Below are positions 41,855 through 50,478 of a DNA stretch of 64,000 nucleotides, piece by piece. A model generated the notes under the pieces. That model was given only the letters and a program-made list of their open reading frames with translations, did no database searches and was not told the origin of the DNA. The DNA is taken from positions 695,181 to 759,180 of the forward strand of contig NZ_LMEI01000013.1 in NCBI RefSeq assembly GCF_001426585.1, in the 5' to 3' direction. The position numbers and the translations under genes were made by a program. This stretch comes from Streptomyces sp. Root431 (lineage in GTDB: Bacteria > Actinomycetota > Actinomycetes > Streptomycetales > Streptomycetaceae). The stretch's first letter is position 1, and each line of letters opens with the position of its first letter.

Positions 41855-41881
41855 AGCCCCCGCCCCTTCCGGGTGGGGGCT
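41855..41881 (+). terminator. purSQL terminator
   Basis: AGCCCCCGCCC-CTTCC-GGGTGGGGGCT hairpin 18 nt after the purL stop, followed by TTCCCGTTTT. Confidence 0.87.
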
Positions 41882-41906
41882 TTCCCGTTTTCCGACCGCT
41901 TCCCGC

Positions 41907-41936
41907 TTGCACGAGATTACGTAATTACGTAATCTC
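41907..41936 (+). promoter_or_regulatory. HrdB-type promoter filled by a 24-bp perfect palindrome
   Basis: The -35 is TTGCAC (41907-41912), the spacer exactly 17 bp, and the -10 TAATCT (41930-41935). The palindrome at 41913-41936 has half site GAGATTACGTAA and fills the spacer and -10. It contains two TTACGTAA motifs. The ATG of the ArsR gene is 7 nt after the -10, implying a leaderless message. Binding by the ArsR protein would shut the promoter (inference). Confidence 0.85.
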
Positions 41937-41942
41937 CGCGTC

Positions 41943-42449
41943 ATGGAGCTGGAAGAGCGGGTCGCCGAACTCGAACGGCGCATGGCCGCCCTTGAGGGCG
42001 CCGAGCGCCCCGTCCCCGAGGCCGCCGACGCCACGTTCTGGGCGCTGGAAGGGCTCAAGGCGGACCTCGCGGGAGCGGGTGCGCGGGGCGAGGACGGCGG
42101 TGTGCTGTTCACGGGTACGGTCCGGCTGCCCACCGACGAGCGGTACGAGTGGCAGTTCGGCGCGCTCACCGAGCGGCTGCTCGACGAGGAGTGGGCCGAG
42201 ACCGCGGACTCCTTCGCGGCGCTCGGCCATCCCGTACGGCTCCGGCTGCTGCGGGAGATCCTCGGCGGCCGCCGTACCGCCGCCGGACTGGCGGAGCTCG
42301 CGGAGATCGGCACGACCGGCCAGATCTACCACCACCTCCGGCAGTTGACCGGCGCCGGCTGGCTCCACACCACCGGCCGCGGCCGCTACGAGGTGCCCGC
42401 GGCCCGGGTCGTCCCGCTCCTCGTGATGCTCACCGCGGCCCGCCCGTAG
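41943..42449 (+). CDS. ArsR-family regulator with N-terminal coiled segment
   Basis: A 168-residue protein. The first ~20 residues (LEERVAELERRMAALEG) form a short coiled coil. A middle strand-rich part (GVLFTGTVRLPTDERYEWQFG) precedes an ArsR winged helix (FAALGHPVRLRLLREILGG, then GTTGQIYHHLRQLTGAGWL, residues about 95-150). No metal-site cysteines are seen. It is transcribed from a palindrome-filled promoter and followed 21 nt later by an M23 peptidase gene; the pair looks like an autoregulated cell-envelope unit. Confidence 0.9.
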   Translation: MELEERVAELERRMAALEGAERPVPEAADATFWALEGLKADLAGAGARGEDGGVLFTGTVRLPTDERYEWQFGALTERLLDEEWAETADSFAALGHPVRLRLLREILGGRRTAAGLAELAEIGTTGQIYHHLRQLTGAGWLHTTGRGRYEVPAARVVPLLVMLTAARP

Positions 42450-42470
42450 GAACCGACAGGGGGAACGTCC

Positions 42471-43295
42471 ATGTTTTCGCGCACGTCCGCGTTACTGCTC
42501 CACCGCGCGCTCTGGCTGCTGTTCGTCGTGCAGGCCCTCGCCTCGGTGGCCGTCGAGCCGCCGTGGCCGTACTGGGCGGGCTGGCTCCCGGCGATCGCCG
42601 CCGGCGGACTCGGCCTCGCGCTCTCCGTGACCGCCCGCCGCCGGATCGCGGCGCGGCCGCGCGAGACCGTCGAGGTGGCCCCGCCGGTCGCCGGCCGCTG
42701 GTCCGCGCTCAACAGCCCGGCCGACCGGACGCCGAGCCACGGCACGCACCAGTACGGCCAGACGTACGCCATCGACATCGTCGAGGAGGACGAGAAGCGC
42801 CCCCGCCCCGCCTTCGCCTGGCTCTGGCCCCTCGTCCGCGGCAACCGCCACTTCCCGGCCTTCGACGCGCCCCTGCTCGCCGTGGCCGACGCGACCGTGG
42901 TCCACGCCGAGGACGGCCAGCGCGACCACCTCAGCCGCAACTCGCTGCCCGCGCTGGTCTACCTGATGCTGATCGAGTCCTCCGTCCGGGCGCTCGCCGG
43001 CCCCCGCCGCGTGACCGGGAACCACCTCGTCCTCGACCTGGGCGACGGGACGTACGCGATGTACGCGCACCTGCGGCGCGGCTCGCTCGCCGTCCGTACC
43101 GGCGACCGGGTCGTCGCCGGCCAGGAACTCGCCCGGTGCGGCAACTCCGGCAACTCCACGGAGCCCCACGTCCACTTCCAGCTCATGGACGGCCCGGACC
43201 TGGCCACGGCCAGCGGCATCCCGTTCACCTGGCACGGCGTCGGCGTACCGGCGAACGGCGAGACCTTCACGGCGCCGGGCTACGCGGCGGCCTGA
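42471..43295 (+). CDS. Membrane-anchored M23 (LytM) peptidase-like protein
   Basis: A 274-residue protein with two N-terminal membrane segments (ALWLLFVVQALASVAV and GWLPAIAAGGLGLALSV), then an M23 domain. Zinc-ligand candidates are the first histidines of the HGTHQYGQTYAIDI region and HVHFQL near residue 240 (EPHVHFQL); MYAHLRRGSL is the third family motif. It should cut peptidoglycan crossbridges or act as a structural relative. AGGGGG precedes ATG 42471. It is cotranscribed with the ArsR gene. Its last 16 bp overlap the convergent NTF2-like gene. Confidence 0.88.
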   Translation: MFSRTSALLLHRALWLLFVVQALASVAVEPPWPYWAGWLPAIAAGGLGLALSVTARRRIAARPRETVEVAPPVAGRWSALNSPADRTPSHGTHQYGQTYAIDIVEEDEKRPRPAFAWLWPLVRGNRHFPAFDAPLLAVADATVVHAEDGQRDHLSRNSLPALVYLMLIESSVRALAGPRRVTGNHLVLDLGDGTYAMYAHLRRGSLAVRTGDRVVAGQELARCGNSGNSTEPHVHFQLMDGPDLATASGIPFTWHGVGVPANGETFTAPGYAAA

Positions 43296-43687
43296 CCCCA
43301 GAAGGCGTCGGACTGGTCGATGTCCGCGACGCACTCGTCGATGTCGGTGATCTTGCCGCCCATGATCGTGAAGATCAGCGCGCCCTTCATCTCGATGCCC
43401 CGGTCACCGCGCGTGGCGTAGAACGTGTTCGCCGCCACCGCGTGGCCCCGGCCGTCGACGGACACGCTGTCCATCTCCACCCGCATCTCTCCACCGGTGA
43501 GCTCGAACATCTTCCGGTACATGTCGAGGATGTTGTCGCGGCCCTTGAAGTGCCCGGATATCTGGCTGTGGCCGGGCGAGTGGTGCGTGCAGTCCGCCGT
43601 CATCAGGCTGCCGACGGTCTCCATGTCTCCTTTGGTCCACGCCTCGAAACCCTTGAGGACCAGGGCGATGTCAGGGTGCTCAGCCAT
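43280..43687 (-). CDS. SnoaL/NTF2-like protein
   Basis: A 135-residue protein of the NTF2-like fold. ALVLKGFEAWTKGDMETVGSLMTADCTHHSPGHSQISG and the final IFTIMGGKITDIDECVADIDQSDAFWG are typical of SnoaL-like/limonene-epoxide-hydrolase-type cavities. No specific catalytic residue set can be assigned. It is transcribed alone, and its 3' end overlaps the M23 gene by 16 bp in convergent orientation. Confidence 0.88.
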   Translation of the reverse strand: MAEHPDIALVLKGFEAWTKGDMETVGSLMTADCTHHSPGHSQISGHFKGRDNILDMYRKMFELTGGEMRVEMDSVSVDGRGHAVAANTFYATRGDRGIEMKGALIFTIMGGKITDIDECVADIDQSDAFWGQAAA

Positions 43688-43767
43688 GGCTGCTCGACCC
43701 CTCTCGTACGCGTTGAGGTCTGTGCGGGTAGCCCTCCCTCTCCCAGTCTCCGGCTACCCTCGCCCCC

Positions 43768-44556
43768 ATGCCACCGGCCAAGAAGCGCGCCCGCAGTTAC
43801 GACTCCGCCAAGACCCGGGCCGCCGTGCTCGCCCAGTTCGGGCACGTAAGGGAGGCGGTCGCGGGGCTCACGCCGGAGCAGCTCGACGCTCCGACCCGGC
43901 TGGGGGCGTGGACGGTACGGGATCTGGCGGCGCACTTCACGATGGTGCTCGGCTCCCTGGCCCGGAAGCTCACGGAGCCCGAGCCGGCCGGGCGGGAGCT
44001 CGTCCTGGTCGACTGGCCCCTGGCCACGGCGACGGCCGCCGGGAGCATCGACGAGGACACCCGGGCGATCGACACGGCCGACCTGCCGGCGCTGTACGCG
44101 GAGACCCTAGCGCGGTACGAGGAGGGGATCGGTGCCGTCTCCGACGAGCGGCTCGTCCCGACCCGCTTCGGCGCGATGCGGCTCGGCGACTTCCTGGTGA
44201 CGCGGACCGTCGAACTCGTCGTCCACACCGACGACCTGAACGCGGCGACCGGCCTGCACATCCCGTACGACCGCCAGGCCCTCGCCGCCTGCACCCGCCT
44301 GCTCGCCGACGCCCTCGCCGCGAAGGCCCCCGGCGGCGCCGTCGAGGTGCGGATCCCGCCGTACGCGGTCGTGCAGTGCGTGGAGGGCCCCCGGCACACC
44401 CGGGGCACCCCGCCGAACGTCGTCGAGACGGACCCGCTGACCTGGATCAGGCTCGCGACCGGGCGCGCGGAGTGGGCGGAAGAGCGGGACGCGGCCCGCG
44501 TCAGCGCGAGCGGCGAGCGCGCGGACCTGAGCGGCGTACTCCCCGTCCTTTCCTAG
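43768..44556 (+). CDS. Maleylpyruvate isomerase/TIGR03083-family protein (DinB-like)
   Basis: A 262-residue protein with the DinB-like N-terminal bundle of the mycothiol-dependent TIGR03083 family (LTPEQLDAPTRLGAWTVRDLAAHFTMVLGSLA, then RTVELVVHTDDLNAATG) and a C-terminal sterol-carrier-like part (VEVRIPPYAVVQCVEG). Metal-ligand histidines are in AAHF and VVHTDD. TACCCT ends 7 nt before ATG 43768 and there is no ribosome site, so a leaderless message is likely. It probably catalyses a mycothiol-dependent reaction; the substrate is unknown. Confidence 0.87.
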   Translation: MPPAKKRARSYDSAKTRAAVLAQFGHVREAVAGLTPEQLDAPTRLGAWTVRDLAAHFTMVLGSLARKLTEPEPAGRELVLVDWPLATATAAGSIDEDTRAIDTADLPALYAETLARYEEGIGAVSDERLVPTRFGAMRLGDFLVTRTVELVVHTDDLNAATGLHIPYDRQALAACTRLLADALAAKAPGGAVEVRIPPYAVVQCVEGPRHTRGTPPNVVETDPLTWIRLATGRAEWAEERDAARVSASGERADLSGVLPVLS

Positions 44557-44612
44557 AGACCCGTCCGGAGACCCGTCCGGAGACCCGTCCGGAGAACCCT
44601 CCGGGGACCCGT
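44555..44612. repeat. 12-bp tandem repeat (GAGACCCGTCCG)
   Basis: About five units, three of them perfect, beginning at the stop codon of the preceding gene and ending before the META gene. It is noncoding. Confidence 0.85.
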
Positions 44613-44672
44613 CCGCCGTACAGCACCCGGGGCCCCGCGGAACCGGACGGCCCGCCGCTCCGTCCCACATCC

Positions 44673-45488
44673 ATGCCGAAGCCACGCGTCCTCGCCGTCC
44701 TGGTCCCGCTCCTTCTGCTCAGCGCCACCGCCACCGCCTGCGGTACGGAACAGGGTCCCGGTGCGGCCGGCGCCGGGACCGTCGATCCCGGCCTGCCCGT
44801 CAGCGGGACGCACTGGTCGATCAAGGCCGTGACGGTCGACGGCAGCAAGTCCACCGCCCCCGCCGGCGCGCGCGTCGAGTTCAAGGAGGACGGCCGGGCC
44901 CAGGGGAACACCGGCTGCAACCACTTCGGCGCGACCGTCGCCGTGAACGGCGACACCCTCACCGTCACGCAGAACGAGATCACCGAGATCGGCTGTCCCG
45001 GCGACCGGCAGCGCTTCGAGAAGGACCTGATCAAGGCCTTCTCCGGCCCGCTCAAGGGCACGATCAAGGGGGAGCGGTTCACCCTCGCCTCGGCCGACGG
45101 CCGGAACGGCCTCGAACTGTCCTCGGAGCCGGGCGCCCCGCTGCGCGGCACCACCTGGAAGGTCGACTCCCTCCTCTCCGGCACGACGGCCTCCTCGCTG
45201 CCCGCCGGCAGCGGGAGCAAGGCGCGCTTCGTGATCGGCGAGGACGGTCGGGTCAGCGGGAACCTGGGCTGCAACAACTTCTCCGCCACCGTCCGGGTCG
45301 ACGGCACCACCCTCACCGTCGAGGGCCCGGCGGCGACCACCCGCATGATGTGCGCGAGCGCGGAGATGGAGCTGGAGACGAAGCTGTACGAGCTCCTCGA
45401 CGGCCCGCTCACCTACCGCCTCGACCACCGCACCCTGACCCTCACGGACTCCTCAGGGGAGGGCCTCACGGCCACGGCGGCCCCGTAG
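44673..45488 (+). CDS. Lipoprotein with two META (HslJ-like) domains
   Basis: A 271-residue secreted lipoprotein: signal (MPKPRVLAVLVPLLLLSATATAC) with the lipobox cysteine at about residue 23, then two META domains. The domain pattern repeats as GNTGCNHFGATVAVNGDTLTV and GNLGCNNFSATVRVDGTTLTV (residues about 78-98 and 190-212). HslJ-type META domains are linked to envelope stress and novobiocin resistance in E. coli. Tandem forms are common in Streptomyces. No good ribosome site is seen before ATG 44673. Confidence 0.88.
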   Translation: MPKPRVLAVLVPLLLLSATATACGTEQGPGAAGAGTVDPGLPVSGTHWSIKAVTVDGSKSTAPAGARVEFKEDGRAQGNTGCNHFGATVAVNGDTLTVTQNEITEIGCPGDRQRFEKDLIKAFSGPLKGTIKGERFTLASADGRNGLELSSEPGAPLRGTTWKVDSLLSGTTASSLPAGSGSKARFVIGEDGRVSGNLGCNNFSATVRVDGTTLTVEGPAATTRMMCASAEMELETKLYELLDGPLTYRLDHRTLTLTDSSGEGLTATAAP

Positions 45489-45854
45489 AGGAGCAGCCCG
45501 TCACCCACGGGACCGGCGAGTGGGCCGAAGGGGCGCGCCGGGGGAACAGGGACGAGCGCGCGGCGCCTCCCGAGGAACGAGGGAGGCGAGCACGGTCGGC
45601 CCTGTGGGCCCGGCTCCAGCGCCCCGGAGGTGAACCGAGCCCCAAAAAGAGGTGCACTCCGTCACATCGCGGGAGCCCTCGAAGGCTGGTACGAGCGTCT
45701 GCTCATCGGGGCGCCGGAGGCCGGATCCCTTCCGGCGCCTGCTTCGTAGGCCTCTCCAAGCCGGAGATGATCATTTCGTGCGATCGCACGAGTGGGGGAG
45801 GGGCCGCTTTTCTTCAATTCGGACCAGTGGGCGAGCCCGTCTACACTCGGAAAC
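45489..45854. other. 366-bp region upstream of purF
   Basis: Noncoding in all frames by composition. It contains a hairpin with 9-bp perfect arms GGCGCCGGA/TCCGGCGCC (45710-45739), a 16-bp perfect palindrome TCGTGCGATCGCACGA (45776-45791) and a purF -10 TACACT (45842-45847). The palindrome is 51 bp upstream of that -10, in the position of an activator or repressor site. Confidence 0.6.
45776..45791. promoter_or_regulatory. 16-bp perfect palindrome upstream of purF
   Basis: TCGTGCGATCGCACGA, perfectly symmetric, 63 bp before the purF start codon. It is a candidate regulator-binding site; no matching site was noticed upstream of purS or purC. Confidence 0.5.
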
Positions 45855-47381
45855 GTGCCACGTGGTGACGGTCGACTCAATCACGACTTGCTCCCCGGAG
45901 AGAAAGGCCCCCAGGACGCTTGTGGCGTCTTCGGTGTCTGGGCTCCGGGTGAAGAGGTCGCAAAGCTCACGTACTTCGGGCTCTACGCCCTCCAGCATCG
46001 GGGCCAGGAATCCGCGGGTATCGCGGTCAGCAACGGCTCCCAGATCCTCGTCTTCAAGGACATGGGCCTCGTGTCCCAGGTCTTCGACGAGACCTCTCTC
46101 GGTTCCCTCCAAGGTCATATCGCGGTCGGTCACGCCCGCTACTCGACCACCGGGGCCTCCGTGTGGGAGAACGCGCAGCCGACGTTCAGGGCGACAGCCC
46201 ACGGCTCGATCGCGCTCGGCCACAACGGCAACCTGGTGAACACGGCGCAGCTCGCCGAGATGGTCGCCGACCTGCCCAAGAAGGAAGGCCGCTCGACCCG
46301 AGTGGCCGCCACCAACGACACCGACCTGCTCACGGCGCTCCTCGCCGCCCAGGTCGACGAGGACGGCACGCCGCTCACCATCGAGCAGGCCGCCGCGAAG
46401 GTCCTCCCCGACGTCCGGGGCGCCTTCTCCCTCGTCTTCATGGACGAGCACACGCTCTACGCGGCCCGTGACCCGCAGGGCATCCGCCCGCTGGTCCTCG
46501 GCCGTCTCGAGCGCGGCTGGGTGGTCGCATCCGAGTCCGCCGCCCTCGACATCTGCGGCGCCAGCTACGTCCGCGAGGTCGAGCCGGGCGAGATGATCGC
46601 GATCGACGAGAACGGCCTGCGCACCTCGCGATTCGCGGAAGCGAAGCCCAAGGGCTGTGTCTTCGAGTACGTGTACCTGGCCCGCCCCGACACCGACATC
46701 GCCGGACGGAACGTCTACCTCTCCCGCGTGGAGATGGGCCGCCGTCTAGCGAAGGAGGCGCCGGTCGAGGCCGACCTGGTGATAGCGACTCCGGAGTCCG
46801 GCACCCCGGCCGCCATCGGCTACGCCGAGGCCTCGGGCATCCCCTTCGGTGCCGGCCTGGTGAAGAACGCCTACGTCGGGCGCACCTTCATCCAGCCCTC
46901 CCAGACCATCCGCCAGCTGGGCATCCGGCTGAAGCTGAACCCGCTCAAGGAAGTCATCAAGGGCAAGCGCCTGGTGGTCGTCGACGACTCGATCGTCCGC
47001 GGCAACACCCAGCGCGCACTCGTCCGGATGCTCCGCGAGGCCGGCGCGGCCGAGATCCACATCCGGATCTCCTCGCCGCCGGTGAAGTGGCCCTGCTTCT
47101 TCGGCATCGACTTCGCCACCCGTGCGGAGCTGATCGCCAACGGCATGTCGATCGAGGAGATCGGCAAGTCGCTCGGTGCGGACTCGCTCTCGTACATCTC
47201 CCTGGAGGGGATGATCGAGGCGACCACGATCCAGAAGCCGAACCTCTGCCGTGCCTGCTTCGACGGCGAGTACCCGATGGAGCTTCCGGACCCCGAGCTC
47301 CTCGGCAAGCAGCTCCTGGAGACCGAGCTGGCCGCCGGCCCGGCCGCCACCGCGGCCGCCGACGCCCTGCGTCGCCCGTAA
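45855..47381 (+). CDS. purF: Amidophosphoribosyltransferase
   Basis: A 508-residue enzyme for the first committed purine step, PRPP plus glutamine to phosphoribosylamine. The pro-peptide is about 22 residues, with the Ntn nucleophile at C23 (PQDACGVFGVW). The glutaminase domain has GHARYSTTG, and the PRPP site is RLVVVDDSIVRGNTQ. GTG 45855 is placed by the pro-peptide length and by TACACT 7 nt upstream (leaderless). Four cysteine-type Fe-S ligands seem possible (C in CFFGID, CRACFDGEYP), as in the B. subtilis-type enzyme. Confidence 0.97.
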   Translation: MPRGDGRLNHDLLPGEKGPQDACGVFGVWAPGEEVAKLTYFGLYALQHRGQESAGIAVSNGSQILVFKDMGLVSQVFDETSLGSLQGHIAVGHARYSTTGASVWENAQPTFRATAHGSIALGHNGNLVNTAQLAEMVADLPKKEGRSTRVAATNDTDLLTALLAAQVDEDGTPLTIEQAAAKVLPDVRGAFSLVFMDEHTLYAARDPQGIRPLVLGRLERGWVVASESAALDICGASYVREVEPGEMIAIDENGLRTSRFAEAKPKGCVFEYVYLARPDTDIAGRNVYLSRVEMGRRLAKEAPVEADLVIATPESGTPAAIGYAEASGIPFGAGLVKNAYVGRTFIQPSQTIRQLGIRLKLNPLKEVIKGKRLVVVDDSIVRGNTQRALVRMLREAGAAEIHIRISSPPVKWPCFFGIDFATRAELIANGMSIEEIGKSLGADSLSYISLEGMIEATTIQKPNLCRACFDGEYPMELPDPELLGKQLLETELAAGPAATAAADALRRP

Positions 47382-47422
47382 GACCCCGCTGCAACCGCAG
47401 TACGACACGAAAGTTCTTCAGC

Positions 47423-48490
47423 ATGTCTGAGACCACTGGTGCCAGCTACGCGTCCGCGGGCGTCGACATCGAGGCGGGCGACCGCGCCGTCGAGCTCATG
47501 AAGGAGTGGGTGAAGAAGACGCAGCGCCCCGAGGTCCTCGGTGGCCTCGGCGGTTTCGCCGGCCTCTTCGACGCCTCCGCCCTCAAGCGCTACGAGCGTC
47601 CGCTGCTCGCCTCGGCGACCGACGGCGTCGGCACGAAGGTCGACATCGCCCGCCAGATGGGCGTGTACGACACGATCGGCCACGACCTGGTCGCGATGGT
47701 CATGGACGACATCGTCGTCTGCGGCGCCGAGCCGCTCTTCATGACCGACTACATCTGCGTCGGCAAGGTCCACCCGGAGCGGGTCGCCGCCATCGTCAAG
47801 GGCATCGCCGAGGGCTGCGTCCTCGCCGGCTGCGCCCTGGTCGGCGGCGAGACCGCGGAGCACCCGGGCCTCCTCGGCCCGGACGACTTCGACGTCGCGG
47901 GCGCCGGCACGGGTGTCGTGGAGTACGACCGGCTGCTCGGCGCCGATCGCATCCGTACGGGGGACGCGGTCATCGCCATGGCCTCCTCGGGTCTTCACTC
48001 CAACGGGTACTCGCTCGTCCGGCACGTCCTCTTCGACCGCGCCGGGATGAGCCTGGACCAGCAGGTCGAGGAGCTGGGCCGGACCCTCGGCGAGGAGCTC
48101 CTGGAGCCCACCAAGATCTACTCGCTGGACTGCCTGGCCCTCACCCGGACCACGGACGTCCACGCGTACAGCCACATCACGGGCGGTGGCCTCGCGGCCA
48201 ACCTGGCCCGGGTGATCCCGGACGGCCTGCACGCCACGGTCGACCGTTCCACCTGGGCCCCGGACGCGATCTTCGACCTGGTCGGGAAGGCCGGTCAGGT
48301 GGAGCGCCTGGAGCTGGAGAAGACGCTGAACATGGGCGTCGGCATGATGGCCGTCGTGCCGGCCGACTCCGTGGACGTGGCCCTGACGACCCTCGCGGAC
48401 CGCGGGGTCGAGTCCTGGGTCGCGGGCGAGATCACCGAGCGCGGCGCGCACACGACCGGCGCGGAGCTGGTCGGCACGTACGCGAGCTAG
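47423..48490 (+). CDS. purM: Phosphoribosylformylglycinamidine cyclo-ligase (AIR synthetase)
   Basis: A 355-residue enzyme for ring closure of FGAM to AIR. It has SYASAGVDIEAGDRAVELMK, LLASATDGVGTKVDIARQM, the ATP/phosphate region VCGAEPLFMTDYI, and ALVGGETAEHPGLL. It is 41 nt downstream of purF on the same strand, so a purF-purM operon is likely. The ribosome site before ATG 47423 is weak (GAAAG). Confidence 0.97.
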   Translation: MSETTGASYASAGVDIEAGDRAVELMKEWVKKTQRPEVLGGLGGFAGLFDASALKRYERPLLASATDGVGTKVDIARQMGVYDTIGHDLVAMVMDDIVVCGAEPLFMTDYICVGKVHPERVAAIVKGIAEGCVLAGCALVGGETAEHPGLLGPDDFDVAGAGTGVVEYDRLLGADRIRTGDAVIAMASSGLHSNGYSLVRHVLFDRAGMSLDQQVEELGRTLGEELLEPTKIYSLDCLALTRTTDVHAYSHITGGGLAANLARVIPDGLHATVDRSTWAPDAIFDLVGKAGQVERLELEKTLNMGVGMMAVVPADSVDVALTTLADRGVESWVAGEITERGAHTTGAELVGTYAS

Positions 48491-48503
48491 TCAGCGGTAC
48501 GGC

Positions 48504-48545
48504 AGCGGCCCGGCAGCGCCCCTCAGGGGGTACCGCCGGGCCGCT
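48504..48545 (+). terminator. purFM terminator
   Basis: Inverted repeat AGCGGCCCGGC / GCCGGGCCGCT with an inner CCCCTCAGGGGG stem, 14 nt after the purM stop. Confidence 0.8.
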
Positions 48546-48600
48546 CCCGTATCCGTATGTCTCTGTCCGTGTCCGTTTCCGTACGGCGCAGGACAGCACA

Positions 48601-48632
48601 GAAACCCGGCCGGGTGTACCGGACCGGGTTTC
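48601..48632 (-). terminator. Terminator of the DUF3073 gene
   Basis: GAAACCCGG / CCGGGTTTC stem with an inner imperfect stem, directly 3' of the minus-strand DUF3073 gene. Confidence 0.7.
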
Positions 48633-48646
48633 GGTGATTCAGAAGG

Positions 48647-48901
48647 TCAACCGCGACGCGGGGACGAGGTCGGACCGGACTCGTCGTCCTCGTCCTCGTC
48701 GTCATCGTCGTAGAGATCCGCGTACTGCGCGTACGGGTCGTCTTCCTCGTCGTCGTCCTCGAACGGCTCGCCATTCGGCGGCTGGTTCGAAGTCGAAGCG
48801 CCCAGCTCATTGGCCAGACGCGACAGGTCAGTCCCGCCGCTGCTGTACTTCAGCTGGCGGGCGACCTTGGTCTGCTTGGCCTTTGCCCGGCCGCGCCCCA
48901 T
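48647..48901 (-). CDS. DUF3073 protein
   Basis: An 84-residue protein with a basic N-terminus (MGRGRAKAKQTKVARQLKY), the conserved middle SSGGTDLSRLANEL, and a very acidic tail (EDDDEEDDPYAQYADLYDD and on). The charge split is typical of DUF3073, an actinobacterial family of unknown function conserved beside purM. GGGGG precedes ATG 48901. The longer upstream frame is rejected on composition. Confidence 0.93.
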   Translation of the reverse strand: MGRGRAKAKQTKVARQLKYSSGGTDLSRLANELGASTSNQPPNGEPFEDDDEEDDPYAQYADLYDDDDEDEDDESGPTSSPRRG

Positions 48902-49202
48902 GGCTCGACCCCCTCGGTGACGGGGCTCGATGACCCCAGAGTCTTGACACGCGTTCATGATTCGGAACGGACTCTCGAAAGAGAGACCGGCCCGTAGGGC
49001 TTCAACGGTACCTGTTTCCTCGGCTCTACGGTACGCCGTGCGCATCACATACCTCGGTACAGAACCTTCGAGGCGCCCTTTCCTCGCTGGTCAATCGCGA
49101 TTTTAACCTCTTCTTGAGGGTCGACCCGCCGGGAGGGGTGAGCGATGTCTCTCCCGGTGCCCTCCGACGGCGGGCCGATCCTCCGCGAGGCCGGACAGGG
49201 CA
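48902..49202. other. 301-bp region between the DUF3073 and vdh genes
   Basis: The spacer holds the promoter side of DUF3073 and the 3' end of vdh. Minus-strand TTGACC near 49,090 and plus-strand TTGACA near 48,945 resemble -35 boxes but lack good -10 partners. No gene, RNA or operator is convincing. Confidence 0.4.
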
Positions 49203-50303
49203 TCAGCCCCGTCGGGCCTCCGCCATCCGCTGCTCGGCGATCCGGTCGGCGGCGGCGGCCGGCGGAATCCCGTCCGCCTTCGCACGTGCGAATATGGCCA
49301 GCGTGGTGTCGAAGATCTTCGTGGCCTTCGCCTTGCACCGGTCGAAGTCGAAGCCGTGGAGCTCGTCGGCGACCTGGATCACGCCACCGGCGTTGACCAC
49401 GTAGTCGGGCGCGTAGAGGATCCCGCGGTCCGACAGGTCCTTCTCGACGCCGGGGTGCGCGAGCTGGTTGTTGGCCGCGCCGCAGACGATCTTCGCGGTG
49501 AGGACGGGCACGGTCTCGTCGTTCAGGGCGCCGCCGAGCGCGCAGGGCGCGTAGACGTCCAGGCCCTCGACGCGGATCAGCGCGTCGGTGTCGGCGACGA
49601 CGGTGACCTGCGGGTGCTTGTCGGTGATCCGGCGGACCGACTCCTCGCGCACGTCGGTGATGACGACCTCGGCGCCGTCCTCCAGGAGGTGCTCGACGAG
49701 GTAGTGGCCGACCTTGCCGACGCCCGCGACGCCGACCTTGCGGCCGCGCAGGGTCGGGTCGCCCCACAGGGTCTGCGCGGAGGCGCGCATGCCCTGGAAG
49801 ACGCCGAAGGCGGTGAGGACCGAGGAGTCGCCGGCGCCGCCGTTCTCGGGGGAGCGGCCGGTGGTCCACTGGTTCTCGCGGGCCACGACGTCCATGTCGG
49901 CGACGTAGGTGCCGACGTCGCAGGCCGTCACGTAGCGGCCGCCGAGGGAGGCCACCATGCGGCCGTAGGCGAGCAGCAGCTCGTCGGTCTTGATCGTCTC
50001 CGGGTCCCCGATGATGACGGCCTTGCCGCCGCCGTGGTCGAGGCCGGCCATGGCGTTCTTGTACGACATCCCGCGCGAGAGGTTGAGCGCGTCGGCGATC
50101 GCCTCGGCCTCGGTCGCGTACGGGTAGAAGCGGGTTCCGCCGAGGGCCGGGCCCAGGGCGGTGGAGTGGATGGCGATGACGGCCTTGAGGCCGGTGGCGC
50201 GGTCCTGGCAGAGCACGACTTGCTCGTGGCCACCCTGCTCCGAGTGGAACAAGGTGTGCAGCACGTCTGCGGGAACGACAGGAACGCCGGTCACATCGGT
50301 CAC
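49203..50303 (-). CDS. vdh: Valine (branched-chain amino acid) dehydrogenase
   Basis: A 366-residue Glu/Leu/Phe/Val dehydrogenase. GTG 50303 (MTDVTGVPVVPADVLHTL) is preferred over the TTG at 50318 because GGGAG stands 8 nt upstream. The catalytic lysine is in NAMAGLDHGGGKAVI, the dinucleotide fold in GVAGVGKVGHYL, and ALGPALGGTRFYPY is a family signature. It deaminates valine, leucine or isoleucine to 2-oxo acids with NAD, giving acyl-CoA precursors for branched fatty acids and macrolides. Its place beside bldC matches the Streptomyces vdh locus. Confidence 0.95.
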   Translation of the reverse strand: MTDVTGVPVVPADVLHTLFHSEQGGHEQVVLCQDRATGLKAVIAIHSTALGPALGGTRFYPYATEAEAIADALNLSRGMSYKNAMAGLDHGGGKAVIIGDPETIKTDELLLAYGRMVASLGGRYVTACDVGTYVADMDVVARENQWTTGRSPENGGAGDSSVLTAFGVFQGMRASAQTLWGDPTLRGRKVGVAGVGKVGHYLVEHLLEDGAEVVITDVREESVRRITDKHPQVTVVADTDALIRVEGLDVYAPCALGGALNDETVPVLTAKIVCGAANNQLAHPGVEKDLSDRGILYAPDYVVNAGGVIQVADELHGFDFDRCKAKATKIFDTTLAIFARAKADGIPPAAAADRIAEQRMAEARRG

Positions 50304-50478
50304 GGTGGTGACTCCCAAGTACGAAGCGGCGGTTGCGGCCCTCCCTGCGGGTGGGGGAGGACCAGTTCGGCAAGAGAGTAAGTCCTACCTGTGCGTAGAT
50401 CGGCAGCAGTGCTCAGGATCACCCTCTCTCGTTCGGGATCACCCCCTCGCGGAGTACCTCCGTGGAAGGATTCGCGGC

